Assembly (NCBI RefSeq): GCF_947494125.1
Contig: NZ_CANLTU010000002.1
Span: 310,001 to 374,000, forward strand
Direction: 5' to 3'
DNA from: an uncultured Tenacibaculum sp.
GTDB taxonomy: Bacteria; Bacteroidota; Bacteroidia; Flavobacteriales; Flavobacteriaceae
DNA length: 64,000 nucleotides
Part shown: one piece after another, positions 16,599-24,524 of the stretch
Position numbering within the stretch: position 1 is the stretch's first letter
Layout of the letters: each line of letters opens with the position of its first letter
Notes under the pieces: generated by a model
The model's database searches: none
What the model was told of the DNA's origin: nothing
The model's input: only the letters and a program-made list of their open reading frames with translations
Translations under genes and position numbers: made by a program

Positions 16599-16803
16599 TC
16601 AGCGAAGCTCGCTGATGGTTTCGTTGTATATTTATTTTATCAGCGAAGCTCGCTGATGGTTCTGTTTTATATTTATTGCATCAGCGGAGTTCGCTGACGG
16701 TTTCGTTTTGTATTTATTGCATCAGCGGAGTTCGCTGAAGGTTTCGTTATATATTTATTGCATCAGCGAAGTTCGCTGATAGTTTTGTGTTATTTTTATA
16801 GGG
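16599..16803. repeat. Five 41-bp tandem repeats, each with a palindrome
   Basis: Units start at 16599, 16640, 16681, 16722 and 16763, exactly 41 bases apart. Each opens with the hairpin TCAGCGAAGCTCGCTGA or a variant (7-bp arms, 3-base loop), followed by GGTTTCGTTNTATATTTATT-like spacer. In units 3 and 4 the stem has a G-T pair (TCAGCGG/TCGCTGA) and loop AGT, while unit 5 has the original stem with loop AGT, so pairing is kept despite change. The spacers are near copies of one another, so this is not a CRISPR array. Confidence 0.9.
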
Positions 16804-17014
16804 TGAATGAGGTTTCTCCATACAAACTCTCATATTTTATAGTTTCGTAATAATTACCTACAATTAACTTCATTTCTATTTTTTATGGATCTGGTTATAT
16901 GTTACTTAATTTATTTGAAATATACGATACATGAAAAGTGTAACGGAATGACTTTTTACGAGGTGAAATAGATACTCAAAACTTTTTCTTATTTTTAGAA
17001 AAAAATAATACATA
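16804..17014. other. Upstream region of the sterol-desaturase-like gene
   Basis: AT-rich and without a gene. It should hold the promoter of the next gene; a TTATTTTTAG close to the start is only a weak match to TAnnTTTG. Nothing else was recognised. Confidence 0.35.
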
Positions 17015-17845
17015 TTGGATACCATCGTTAATTATTTTGAAACTATTCCATCAAGCCATCGAAGCTTAATTCTAGTAGGAGGGATCACTTTTTTCTGGCT
17101 TTTAGAAAGTGCTTTGCCTTTGTTTAAGTTTAAATACAATAAATGGAAGCATGCATGGCCTAATTTGTTTTTTACTGGAACTACAATTATTATCAATTTT
17201 ACATTGGCCTTTTTATTGCTTAAAACTGCCGATTGGGTGCAAGCGAATAATTTTGGATTGATTAATTGGTTACCAGCAATGCCTTTATGGTTATATGTAA
17301 TTTTAGGCGTTTTATGTTTAGATTTCTTTGGCGCTTATTTAGCACATTATGTAGAGCATAAGGTAAAACCTTTATGGATGGTACATTTAGTGCATCACTC
17401 AGATCATAAGGTAGATACTACAACAGCTAACAGGCACCACCCTTTAGAAAGTGTAATACGTTTTACTTTTACTTTAATAGGTGTGTTTTTAGTAGGAACT
17501 CCTATAGCAATTATTATGTTATACCAGTCAATGTCATTAGTTTTTACCCAGCTAACACATGCAAATATTAAAATGCCTAAAAAACTAGATAAAGCTTTGA
17601 GTTATATTATAGTTTCACCAGATATGCATAAAGTGCATCATCATAATATGCTGCCGTATACAGACTCTAATTATGGAAATATTTTTTCTATTTGGGATCG
17701 GTTATTAGGAACCTACATGGAATTAGATAGAGAACAAATAGTATATGGTGTTGATACTTTTCCTGATGAAGAAAAAAACTCCAATTTAAAGGAGTTGTTA
17801 AAACAACCTTTTCAAGGCTATAGAAAGCCTACGAATATAGAATAG
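17015..17845 (+). CDS. Sterol desaturase / fatty acid hydroxylase family membrane enzyme
   Basis: 276 residues from a TTG; the next ATG lies well inside the conserved region, so TTG is the likely start. Membrane segments at about 18-37, 50-72, 85-108 and 150-175. Diiron histidine motifs of the superfamily: HYVEH near 112, HLVHHSDH near 127, NRHHPLE, HANIKMP and HKVHHH near 206. Such enzymes use oxygen and a di-iron centre to hydroxylate or desaturate lipids in the inner membrane. The actual lipid is unknown. Single gene convergent with the leader-peptide gene, sharing a two-way terminator. Confidence 0.85.
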   Translation: MDTIVNYFETIPSSHRSLILVGGITFFWLLESALPLFKFKYNKWKHAWPNLFFTGTTIIINFTLAFLLLKTADWVQANNFGLINWLPAMPLWLYVILGVLCLDFFGAYLAHYVEHKVKPLWMVHLVHHSDHKVDTTTANRHHPLESVIRFTFTLIGVFLVGTPIAIIMLYQSMSLVFTQLTHANIKMPKKLDKALSYIIVSPDMHKVHHHNMLPYTDSNYGNIFSIWDRLLGTYMELDREQIVYGVDTFPDEEKNSNLKELLKQPFQGYRKPTNIE

Positions 17846-17862
17846 ATGTAATAAAGAATATT

Positions 17863-17890
17863 AAAAAAGCGAGCATATAGCTCGCTTTTT
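17863..17890. terminator. Two-way terminator
   Basis: AAAAAGCGAGC and its complement around loop ATATA, flanked by A and T runs, between convergent genes ending at 17845 and 17896. Confidence 0.9.
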
Positions 17891-17895
17891 AGTTG

Positions 17896-18147
17896 TTAGT
17901 TATTAAGGTAACAGTCGTATCCTCTTAATATAACATTACTCATATAATAGGTTCCACCAGTTTGATGGTTTTTACTATAACATCTGTACTTCCATGTTGG
18001 TGTTGGAGTTGGCTCTGGTTCAAAAATTTCTGTGCCTATATGCATTCCATCTAAATAACCACCAACATTACCACCACCTTCAATTTCTTTTTGAGTTAAA
18101 CTGTCTAGTTCTTGTACTCCATTTAACTTTAAAATTTTTTTTAACAT
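17896..18147 (-). CDS. Double-glycine leader peptide, putative RiPP or bacteriocin-type precursor
   Basis: 83 residues. The N-terminal 26 residues (MLKKILKLNGVQELDSLTQK then EIEGGG) match the double-glycine leaders of flavobacterial bacteriocin-like and natural-product precursors, in which a hydrophobic helix and an LTQKEIEGG end direct cleavage by a C39-peptidase transporter. The core of about 57 residues has a Pro-Thr run (EPEPTPTPTW), two cysteines that could pair (YRCYSK and YDCYLN), and many Tyr and Gly. No modification enzyme or transporter gene lies nearby. Direct repeats 21 bp apart lie about 65-93 bases upstream of the start. Confidence 0.7.
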   Translation of the reverse strand: MLKKILKLNGVQELDSLTQKEIEGGGNVGGYLDGMHIGTEIFEPEPTPTPTWKYRCYSKNHQTGGTYYMSNVILRGYDCYLNN

Positions 18148-18176
18148 AACTTATAATTTAATTGTAAATATTATTT

Positions 18177-18240
18177 TAAAGATATAGTTGGTTTATTAGA
18201 AGTTGGTTAAGTAGTTTCCGAGAGAGGTAATTTAGTTTCC
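18177..18240 (-). promoter_or_regulatory. Promoter of the leader-peptide gene with 21-bp-spaced direct repeats
   Basis: On the minus strand GGAAACTA occurs at 18240-18233 and again at 18219-18212, exactly 21 bases apart, i.e. two helix turns on the same face. Downstream at 18184-18177 is TATCTTTA, one base off TAnnTTTG. The repeats thus lie roughly 30-60 bases upstream of the -7 box, where an activator would bind. Confidence 0.45.
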
Positions 18241-18295
18241 AAAATGGTATTCGGTTTTTCTTGTAATTAGAATAGTAGGAACTGTTGGAATATTT

Positions 18296-19351
18296 TTAAC
18301 GAATTAATAAGTTCTCCAACTCTTTTATATAATCGCGCATTTTTACTCGAGACAAATTAGTAAGAATAGAAATAACAATTTCTTCTTTAGGATAAATTAA
18401 TAGCATAGATGAAGCGCCAACACCTCCTCCAGAATGACTTAGTTTTAGAGTGTTGTTTTTTGTTTTACGAATACTTATACCAATTCCATACTTCGTTTTT
18501 TTACCCTCATTAATTTTGTTAGATGTAGTAAGTTCTGATAAGGAATTTGTACTGATTACTTGAGGCGTTATAAATTCATTTCCAAATAAAACTAAATCTT
18601 CAGAGGTAGATAAGAAACCTCCACCAGCAGCTTTAAATTCGTTACTTACTTTAGGCCCAAGAACTACTTTTCCTTTTCTTTTTACATAAAACTGTGTGCT
18701 GTTTACATTTTCTTTATCAGATGCATCTACGGTAGTTTTATTCATTTTTAAAGGTTGAAAAACTTCAGCATCCATAAAGTCAAAAAAATCTCTATTGCTT
18801 GCGTTTTGAATAACAACACTTAATAAATTCCAACCATACGTACTATACTTAAACTTAGTACCTGGTTTAAAAAGTAATTCAGAATCTTTAAATACATCAA
18901 GCCCTTTAATTATAGACATTTTATTGTTTATTAAAAATTCATTCCCATTATAGTGTCTTATGCCTGCAGTATGCCCTGCAATTTGACGGATTGTAAAATC
19001 GTGCTTTTTTTTAGGGAAATTAGGAACGTATTTATATAAACTATGGTTTAAGTTTAATTTGTTGTCATCAACAAGTTTAGCTAAGGCAACTGCGGTAAGA
19101 GTTTTAGAAATGCTGGCAATTCTAAACTGAGTATTTTTTGGAGATACTTTTTTATTCATCGTAACATCAGAATACCCAAATCCTTCAGACCAAATGATTT
19201 TACCCTTTTGTGATACAGTAATTGAAAGACCAGGGATTTTTTGTTCTTCCATAAAACTTATAGTGAGCTTAGTAGCTTCTTTTTGAAACTGAGCGTTTAA
19301 TAAAGATGAAAAGGAAATAAATAGGATTAATAGTTTGACATCTAGTTTCAT
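18296..19351 (-). CDS. Secreted serine hydrolase of the beta-lactamase/penicillin-binding family
   Basis: 351 residues. Signal peptide MKLDVKLLILFISFSSLLNA, cut before Q21. Class C-type motifs: Ser80-x-x-Lys83 (SISK), the tyrosine motif in KYSTYGWNLL, and HSGGG near 317 in place of KTG. The family includes D-amino-acid peptidases, esterases and LACTB-like proteins; the substrate cannot be told. Periplasmic or exported. It ends 5 bases from nothing on its own strand except the preceding helical-repeat gene (19357), with which it is almost certainly cotranscribed. Confidence 0.88.
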   Translation of the reverse strand: MKLDVKLLILFISFSSLLNAQFQKEATKLTISFMEEQKIPGLSITVSQKGKIIWSEGFGYSDVTMNKKVSPKNTQFRIASISKTLTAVALAKLVDDNKLNLNHSLYKYVPNFPKKKHDFTIRQIAGHTAGIRHYNGNEFLINNKMSIIKGLDVFKDSELLFKPGTKFKYSTYGWNLLSVVIQNASNRDFFDFMDAEVFQPLKMNKTTVDASDKENVNSTQFYVKRKGKVVLGPKVSNEFKAAGGGFLSTSEDLVLFGNEFITPQVISTNSLSELTTSNKINEGKKTKYGIGISIRKTKNNTLKLSHSGGGVGASSMLLIYPKEEIVISILTNLSRVKMRDYIKELENLLIR

Positions 19352-19356
19352 AATTA

Positions 19357-19929
19357 TTATGTTTTTTCAATCATTTCTAAAATCTTTTTACCACGAGCTT
19401 TGCAACCCTTGCTTTCGTGAATAATTTTAGAACTAATTAAATGTTTTAATTCAGGGTGCACCCAATCTTTTTCTAAACCGAATAAGTATAAAGAAGTCAT
19501 GGTATAAGCTCTCACTGCTATTTTCTGATCGGTGATTAACCAGTCGAAACCAGTTTCAATAATAGCATTAATATGTTCTTGAGTTAATACTATTTGAGTT
19601 TCGTTTTTTTGTTTAGCCGTATAAGCAGTCGCTAAATGCTCACAAATTTTAGCGCAAGGTCTAATAGCACTATCAAAATGTACTTTAGAAATGTTTTCGG
19701 TAAAAATATTTAAATAAGGATGAATGTACGCAATACCATGATGCGTGCAAATCCATTCTAATACCCAAGCAGCTTTAATAGAGATCTTATTATTAATGTT
19801 AAAAGTTAAATCAACTAAATGTTTTATTAATTTTGGCTGCTCTAATACAATAATAGCAGCGTTATTTCTGTTTACCCTAGCGGGGTTCTCCATATCATTT
19901 AAAACAGAAATTAAAAAATCAATACTCAT
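19357..19929 (-). CDS. Helical (HEAT-like) protein of unknown function
   Basis: 190 residues, nearly all alpha-helical, in repeating pairs such as AAIIVLEQPKLIKHLVDLTF, KISIKAAWVLEWICTHH and KIAVRAYTMTSLYLFGLEKD, which look like HEAT or Armadillo-type repeats. No signal peptide and no enzyme motif. It lacks the SxxMPxKxN signature of adenylosuccinate lyase, a name sometimes given to such flavobacterial proteins. Its stop codon is 5 bases before the ATG of the serine hydrolase gene, so the pair is an operon. Divergent from the YwqK-type gene at 19994. Confidence 0.65.
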   Translation of the reverse strand: MSIDFLISVLNDMENPARVNRNNAAIIVLEQPKLIKHLVDLTFNINNKISIKAAWVLEWICTHHGIAYIHPYLNIFTENISKVHFDSAIRPCAKICEHLATAYTAKQKNETQIVLTQEHINAIIETGFDWLITDQKIAVRAYTMTSLYLFGLEKDWVHPELKHLISSKIIHESKGCKARGKKILEMIEKT

Positions 19930-19945
19930 ATTGGTATGGTTTATG

Positions 19946-19953
19946 TATTTTTG
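19946..19953 (+). promoter_or_regulatory. -7 element of the first YwqK-type gene
   Basis: TATTTTTG, an exact TAnnTTTG, 40 bases before the ATG at 19994. Confidence 0.55.
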
Positions 19954-19993
19954 AAATAAGTAAGTTATACAATTATTATAAAAAGAATTATCA

Positions 19994-20689
19994 ATGCTAA
20001 ATATAAAAAGGAAATTTTCAATAGCACTTTTCTTATCGGCTTTTTTTATTATTTCAATTAAAGCACAGAAAATAAATAAATTGGATGCTAACGGAAAGAG
20101 AACAGGCGTATGGAAGAAGTTTTATGATAATGGAAAAATTCGTTATTCAGGAAAGTTTAAAAACGGTAAAGAAATAGGCGTTTTTAAATTTTATCCAATT
20201 ACTTCATCAACACAACCATCTATTGTTAAGGTTTTTAAAAACGATACAGCTTCTGTTAAATTTTACAACGAATTAGGAAGGGTAAAGAGCGAAGGTAAAA
20301 TGATTGGGAAAAAACGTACTGGAAAGTGGGTGTATTATTTTACAAATGGGAAGTTATTTTCAGAAGAAGAATATAAAGATGGTGTGTTAAACGGAATAGT
20401 TAAAAATTATTATTCTAATGGAAATATAACACAAGAGATGATATATGAAGAAGGAAAGAAAAATGGAATATCAAAAACCTTTACCGATTCTGGAATTTTA
20501 ATAGAGGAAGTGTTTTATGCTAATGGAAAATTAGAAGGAGAAGGAAAATACTACGATTTAAAAGGTGGAATTAAAGAAAAAGGATTATATAAAAACGGAA
20601 AGAGAATAGGTAAGTGGGAGTTTTATATGGATGGAGAAATTGTAGATAAAAAGAAACGAACTAGACTTTCTGAGTTAAAGAACAAATAA
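19994..20689 (+). CDS. Secreted YwqK/MORN-like repeat protein
   Basis: 231 residues with a signal peptide (MLNIKRKFSIALFLSAFFII ending at KAQ). The rest is a run of about seven repeats of the form G-x-W-x-x-Y/F-x-x-N/D-G-K: TGVWKKFYDNGKIRYSGKFK, TGKWVYYFTNGKLFSEEEYK, NGIVKNYYSNGNITQEMIYE, IGKWEFYMDGEI. These are the beta-hairpin modules of the YwqK family, sometimes labelled antitoxin; in Bacteroidota most are exported and of unknown role. Followed by a lipoprotein gene 10 bases on, probably in one operon. Confidence 0.8.
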   Translation: MLNIKRKFSIALFLSAFFIISIKAQKINKLDANGKRTGVWKKFYDNGKIRYSGKFKNGKEIGVFKFYPITSSTQPSIVKVFKNDTASVKFYNELGRVKSEGKMIGKKRTGKWVYYFTNGKLFSEEEYKDGVLNGIVKNYYSNGNITQEMIYEEGKKNGISKTFTDSGILIEEVFYANGKLEGEGKYYDLKGGIKEKGLYKNGKRIGKWEFYMDGEIVDKKKRTRLSELKNK

Positions 20690-20699
20690 CATAATTACG

Positions 20700-21401
20700 A
20701 TGTATAGAAGCATAATTGGGTTATTAATTTTAAGTGTTTTTATTTCTTGTAATGAAAATAAAACATCAACTATTTCAGGACTTTGGTTAGTTAAAAAAGT
20801 AGAAATGGGTAAAAAAGAAATGACGCCTAATGCTCGTTGGATGAATTTTAAAGAAGATGCTACTCAAACTTCAGGAAATGGTTGGTTCCAGCATTCTTAT
20901 GGAACATGGAGCCTGAAAAATAATTTATTATCCATTAATAATAAAAATGGAGTAGCTGATTTAACTGAACCTTTTAAAGTTGAATTGAGTAAGAATAAAA
21001 TGCTATGGAGAAGAAAAGAGGAGGGAGAAAATATTACGGTTTATTTAGAAAAAATAAACGAAATACCTACTTCTAAAGGAAATGAATTATTAGGGTTGTG
21101 GAAATTAAAATCTAAAAGAGTAAAGAAAGATGGAGAATTTTTAAACACTAATGTTACTTCAAAAGAAACTTTATTCTTAAGATGGGACGATACTTATGTT
21201 ATTCAAAATGGACCAAGAGAGAAAAAGTATGGTATTTATAAAATTCATGGACATAAACCAGAGTTGCAAATAGTAAACTATGGAGAAAACCCAAAATTTA
21301 ACTTTTATAAGTTTTCTATAAGTAAAGATAACCTCAGGTTAATTTCAACTGAAAACAACGAGGAATTACTCTATGTTAGAGTACATCAATTCCCTCAATA
21401 G
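20700..21401 (+). CDS. Lipoprotein with two lipocalin-like domains
   Basis: 233 residues. Signal peptide and lipobox (LILSVFISC, Cys17). Two similar halves, each starting with a G-x-W-x-hydrophobic-K strand: [20 protein letters not shown] at about 25 and [18 protein letters not shown] at about 130. Each goes on with a 'threshold' strand pair ([26 protein letters not shown]). This is the pattern of the small lipocalin-like domains common in flavobacterial lipoproteins. Ligand unknown. Lies between the YwqK-type gene and mnmA; its end overlaps a possible but unlikely upstream start of mnmA. Confidence 0.7.
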   Translation: MYRSIIGLLILSVFISCNENKTSTISGLWLVKKVEMGKKEMTPNARWMNFKEDATQTSGNGWFQHSYGTWSLKNNLLSINNKNGVADLTEPFKVELSKNKMLWRRKEEGENITVYLEKINEIPTSKGNELLGLWKLKSKRVKKDGEFLNTNVTSKETLFLRWDDTYVIQNGPREKKYGIYKIHGHKPELQIVNYGENPKFNFYKFSISKDNLRLISTENNEELLYVRVHQFPQ

Positions 21402-21442
21402 CACCATCAATTTTTTCCATATTAAAAACAGAAACTTATTCG

Positions 21443-21450
21443 TAAATTTG
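21443..21450 (+). promoter_or_regulatory. -7 element of mnmA
   Basis: TAAATTTG, an exact TAnnTTTG, 18 bases before the ATG at 21469. Because it lies downstream of an in-frame ATG at 21373, it favours the later start. Confidence 0.6.
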
Positions 21451-21468
21451 CATCTTCAAAAAGAAAGA

Positions 21469-22656
21469 ATGAAAAGAGTAATAGTAGGACTTTCAGGAGG
21501 AGTAGATAGTAGTGTAACTGCTCATTTATTAAAAGAGCAAGGATATGAAGTAATTGGGCTATTTATGAAGAATTGGCACGATGATTCTGTTACTATTTCC
21601 GATGAATGTCCGTGGTTAGAAGATAGTAATGACGCAATGATTGTTGCTGAAAAGTTAGGAATACCTTTTCAAACAGTAGATTTAAGCGAGCAATACAAGG
21701 AGCGTATCGTTGATTATATGTTTAATGAGTATGAAAAAGGACGTACTCCAAATCCAGATGTTTTATGTAACCGTGAAATAAAGTTTGATGTTTTTATGGA
21801 CATCGCGCTAAATTTAGGTGCAGATTATGTAGCAACAGGTCACTATTGTAGAAAAGGAGAAGAAATTGTTGATGGTAAGCCAGTATACAAGCTATTAGCA
21901 GGAAAAGATACGAATAAAGATCAATCGTATTTTTTATGCCAATTATCGCAAAAGCAATTGTCAAAGGCATTGTTTCCTATAGGTGAACTAACAAAACCTG
22001 AAGTAAGAGAAATAGCTAAACAAGCCGATTTAATTACAGCAGATAAAAAAGATTCTCAAGGATTGTGTTTTATAGGTAAAGTACGATTGCCAGACTTTTT
22101 ACAGCAAAAATTACAACCTAAAGAAGGAGAAATTATAAGTATACCTAGTAGCTTTGAGCAATACACGCGTTCAACTCCAAAGTTTGAGAATAAAGAAGCA
22201 GAACTAGAATATTTATCAACTAAATTTTCTTACAAAAAAGAAGATGGAAAGGTTGTAGGTAAACATCAAGGAGCTCATTATTTTACAAAAGGACAGCGTA
22301 AAGGATTAGCAGTAGGAGGAACTAAAGAACCGCTATTTGTTATAGAAACAGATGTAAACGAAAATGTGATATACACAGGTGAAGGTAAAAACCATCAAGG
22401 ACTGTATAGAAATGTTTTATTTGTTTCAAATGAGGAATTGCATTGGGTACGTAAAGATTTAGCTTTACAACCTGGGGAGAATATGGAGGTAGAAGCAAGA
22501 ATTCGTTACCGTCAAAAATTAGAAAAAGCAACTTTATATAGCGTTGAAAAAGGGCTATATGTAGCATTTGAGAACCCACAATCAGCTATACAAGAAGGAC
22601 AATTTGTTGCTTGGTATAAAGAAGAAGAACTTCTAGGTTCTGGAGTGATTTCTTAA
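21469..22656 (+). CDS. mnmA: tRNA-specific 2-thiouridylase
   Basis: MnmA adds sulfur to uridine 34 of tRNA-Lys, -Glu and -Gln. 395 residues from the ATG at 21469 ([15 protein letters not shown]). An in-frame ATG 32 codons upstream would overlap the preceding gene and place the promoter inside the coding sequence. PP-loop GLSGGVDSS at 7-15, catalytic Cys near 100 ([12 protein letters not shown]) and second Cys near 200 (GLCFIGK), then the central and C-terminal beta domains ([17 protein letters not shown]). MnmA is usually about 360-370 residues; the extra length is in the segment around 225-265 ([20 protein letters not shown]), an insertion seen in some Bacteroidota. Confidence 0.95.
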   Translation: MKRVIVGLSGGVDSSVTAHLLKEQGYEVIGLFMKNWHDDSVTISDECPWLEDSNDAMIVAEKLGIPFQTVDLSEQYKERIVDYMFNEYEKGRTPNPDVLCNREIKFDVFMDIALNLGADYVATGHYCRKGEEIVDGKPVYKLLAGKDTNKDQSYFLCQLSQKQLSKALFPIGELTKPEVREIAKQADLITADKKDSQGLCFIGKVRLPDFLQQKLQPKEGEIISIPSSFEQYTRSTPKFENKEAELEYLSTKFSYKKEDGKVVGKHQGAHYFTKGQRKGLAVGGTKEPLFVIETDVNENVIYTGEGKNHQGLYRNVLFVSNEELHWVRKDLALQPGENMEVEARIRYRQKLEKATLYSVEKGLYVAFENPQSAIQEGQFVAWYKEEELLGSGVIS

Positions 22657-22688
22657 AAATGAAATAATAAAAGAAAAAGAAAATAGCT

Positions 22689-23504
22689 ATGAAAAAAATA
22701 AAAAGAATAGTACTGTCATTAGTAATATGTAATTCGTTAAATCTCTTTAGTCAAAAGGATTCAATTGTTAATTATTTAGATTGGAAAGGAAAAGTAGTTA
22801 AGAAAAAAAATAAAGCTAGTTTCATAGAAACAGTTGTCAAAAAAGATTCTTTATGGTTAATTACAAGGTACTATAGAAATGGTAAAATGTATAAAAAAGG
22901 ATATTATAAAGATGAAAAGAAAAAAAATCCTATTGGAAGTTTTTTAGAGTATTATAGAAATGGAAAATTAAAAGCAAGCTATTCATATAATTTGAAGAGT
23001 AAATTGAATGGAATTCAGAAAGTCTGGTTTTATACAGGAGCTATTAACCATATAGGTTTTTTTAAGAATGGAGTTGAAATAGGTATTTGGAAATATTATC
23101 ATACTAATGGAAAAAGTGCTTGTAGAAGATATTTTTCAGCAGAAGGGAATTTAATTAAGACAAAAATCTATAATTTAGAGGGAAAAGAAATAAAAGAAGC
23201 ATTAATAGAATATAGAAAGCCTAAATTTAAAGGAGGAGGTTTAGATAACTTTTTTAAAAGAATAAAAGAATTACATAACAGAATAGGATTTCAAATTAAT
23301 GGGGAAATTTATATAAATTTTGTTGTTGATGAAAATGGAAAAATTACGAATGTAAATACAAATGATAATATATCATTAGATTTAAAAAGAAGATTAAAGA
23401 GTTATTTTGAGAATATTGAAGGCTGGGAACCAGCAATTTCGATGAATAGAAAAATACCTTATAATTTTAGTATACCTTTTACTTTTTACACTAAATTTAA
23501 TTAA
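22689..23504 (+). CDS. Secreted YwqK-type repeat protein with C-terminal TonB-like domain
   Basis: 271 residues. Signal peptide (MKKIKRIVLSLVICNSLNLF, cut after SQ or before). YwqK repeats at about 50-165 (TRYYRNGKMYKKGYYKDEKK, FLEYYRNGKLKASYSYN, IGIWKYYHTNGKSACRRYFS). The last 80 residues (GEIYINFVVDENGKITNVN ... WEPAISMNRKIPYNFSIPFTF) match the C-terminal domain of energy transducer TonB as found in many Bacteroidota periplasmic proteins. No N-terminal TonB membrane anchor with a proline region is present, so it is not a working TonB. Its TAA shares one base with the ATG of the next gene. Confidence 0.75.
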   Translation: MKKIKRIVLSLVICNSLNLFSQKDSIVNYLDWKGKVVKKKNKASFIETVVKKDSLWLITRYYRNGKMYKKGYYKDEKKKNPIGSFLEYYRNGKLKASYSYNLKSKLNGIQKVWFYTGAINHIGFFKNGVEIGIWKYYHTNGKSACRRYFSAEGNLIKTKIYNLEGKEIKEALIEYRKPKFKGGGLDNFFKRIKELHNRIGFQINGEIYINFVVDENGKITNVNTNDNISLDLKRRLKSYFENIEGWEPAISMNRKIPYNFSIPFTFYTKFN

Positions 23505-24445
23505 TGCAAAATAAAATAACAAAACTATTTAAAATAGAATATCCAATTATCCAAGGAGGAATGATTTGGGTTTCTGGATGGAAATTAGCATCAGCGGTAT
23601 CTAATGCTGGTGGATTAGGTTTAATCGGAGCAGGATCTATGTATCCAGAAGTACTAAGAGAGCACATACAAAAATGTAAAAAAGCTACAGATAAACCTTT
23701 TGGTGTAAATGTACCCATGTTGTATCCAGACATTGAAAAAATAATGGATATTATTGTTGAAGAAGGAGTAAAGATTGTTTTTACATCAGCAGGAAACCCG
23801 AAAACATGGACAAGCTTTTTAAAAGAAAAAGGAATTACTGTAGTACATGTAGTAAGTTCAGTAAAATTTGCTTTAAAGGCAGAAGCAGCAGGAGTAGATG
23901 CAGTTGTTTGTGAAGGTTTTGAAGCTGGTGGACATAATGGACGAGAAGAAACAACAACGTTTACTTTAATACCAATGGTAAAAGAGCAGGTAAAAATACC
24001 TGTAATATCTGCTGGAGGAATAGGAACGGGAAGAGGTATGTTAGCAGCGATGGTGTTAGGAGCTGATGGAGTACAAATAGGAAGTCGTTTTGCAGCTACA
24101 CAAGAATCATCAGCCCATAATAACTTTAAAGAAACTATAGTAGGGGTAAAAGATGGAGATACACATTTAACCTTAAAAGAATTGGCGCCAGTTCGTTTGG
24201 TGAAAAATAAGTTTTATCAAGAAGTTCAAGAGTTGTATCAACAAAACCCAACAGTAGAACAAATTAAAGAGCTGTTAGGACGTGCAAGAGCAAAAAAAGG
24301 AATGTTTGAAGGAGATTTAGAAGAAGGAGAGTTAGAAATTGGACAGGTAGCTGGATTAATTCATGAAATAAAACCTGCTAAAGAAGTTTTAGAGGCAATA
24401 ATAAACGAATTTAATGAGGTGAAACTATTAATGAATTCATTATAA
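23504..24445 (+). CDS. Nitronate monooxygenase / 2-nitropropane dioxygenase-like flavoenzyme
   Basis: 313 residues. FMN-binding TIM barrel: YPIIQGGMIWVSGWKLASAV near 13, FGVNVPML, a GFEAGGHNGR loop near 142 with the His that is catalytic in the class, and the phosphate-binding VISAGGIGTGRGMLAAMVLG near 168 and GVQIGSRF. The family oxidises nitronates such as propionate 3-nitronate to protect the cell; FabK enoyl-ACP reductases share the fold, so a reductase role is a lesser possibility. The start overlaps the previous stop by one base (TAATG), showing coupled translation. Ends at a two-way terminator. Confidence 0.85.
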   Translation: MQNKITKLFKIEYPIIQGGMIWVSGWKLASAVSNAGGLGLIGAGSMYPEVLREHIQKCKKATDKPFGVNVPMLYPDIEKIMDIIVEEGVKIVFTSAGNPKTWTSFLKEKGITVVHVVSSVKFALKAEAAGVDAVVCEGFEAGGHNGREETTTFTLIPMVKEQVKIPVISAGGIGTGRGMLAAMVLGADGVQIGSRFAATQESSAHNNFKETIVGVKDGDTHLTLKELAPVRLVKNKFYQEVQELYQQNPTVEQIKELLGRARAKKGMFEGDLEEGELEIGQVAGLIHEIKPAKEVLEAIINEFNEVKLLMNSL

Positions 24446-24470
24446 GTTTAGCTACAAATAGCATATAAAT

Positions 24471-24505
24471 AAAAAGAGGAAGTATATAATATACTTCCTC
24501 TTTTT
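24471..24505. terminator. Two-way terminator
   Basis: A perfect 15-bp stem (AAAAAGAGGAAGTAT and its complement) around loop ATAAT between convergent genes ending at 24445 and 24525. Confidence 0.9.
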
Positions 24506-24524
24506 ATTTATATATTTTATTTTT

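Noticed and set aside
16599..16803. CRISPR array
   Set aside because: The parts between the palindromes are near copies of each other, not unique spacers, and no cas gene is present. These are plain tandem repeats.
19357..19929. Adenylosuccinate lyase
   Set aside because: A label I recall for similar proteins, but this chain is 190 residues of HEAT-like helices and lacks the lyase signature and catalytic residues.
19994..20689. YwqK-type protein as part of a toxin-antitoxin pair
   Set aside because: No toxin gene is adjacent and the protein has a signal peptide.
21373..21468. Longer MnmA start
   Set aside because: It overlaps the preceding gene, places the TAAATTTG promoter box inside the coding sequence, and adds residues not found in the family.
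22689..23504. TonB energy transducer
   Set aside because: Only the C-terminal domain resembles TonB. The N-terminal anchor and proline-rich spacer are missing and the signal peptide looks cleavable.
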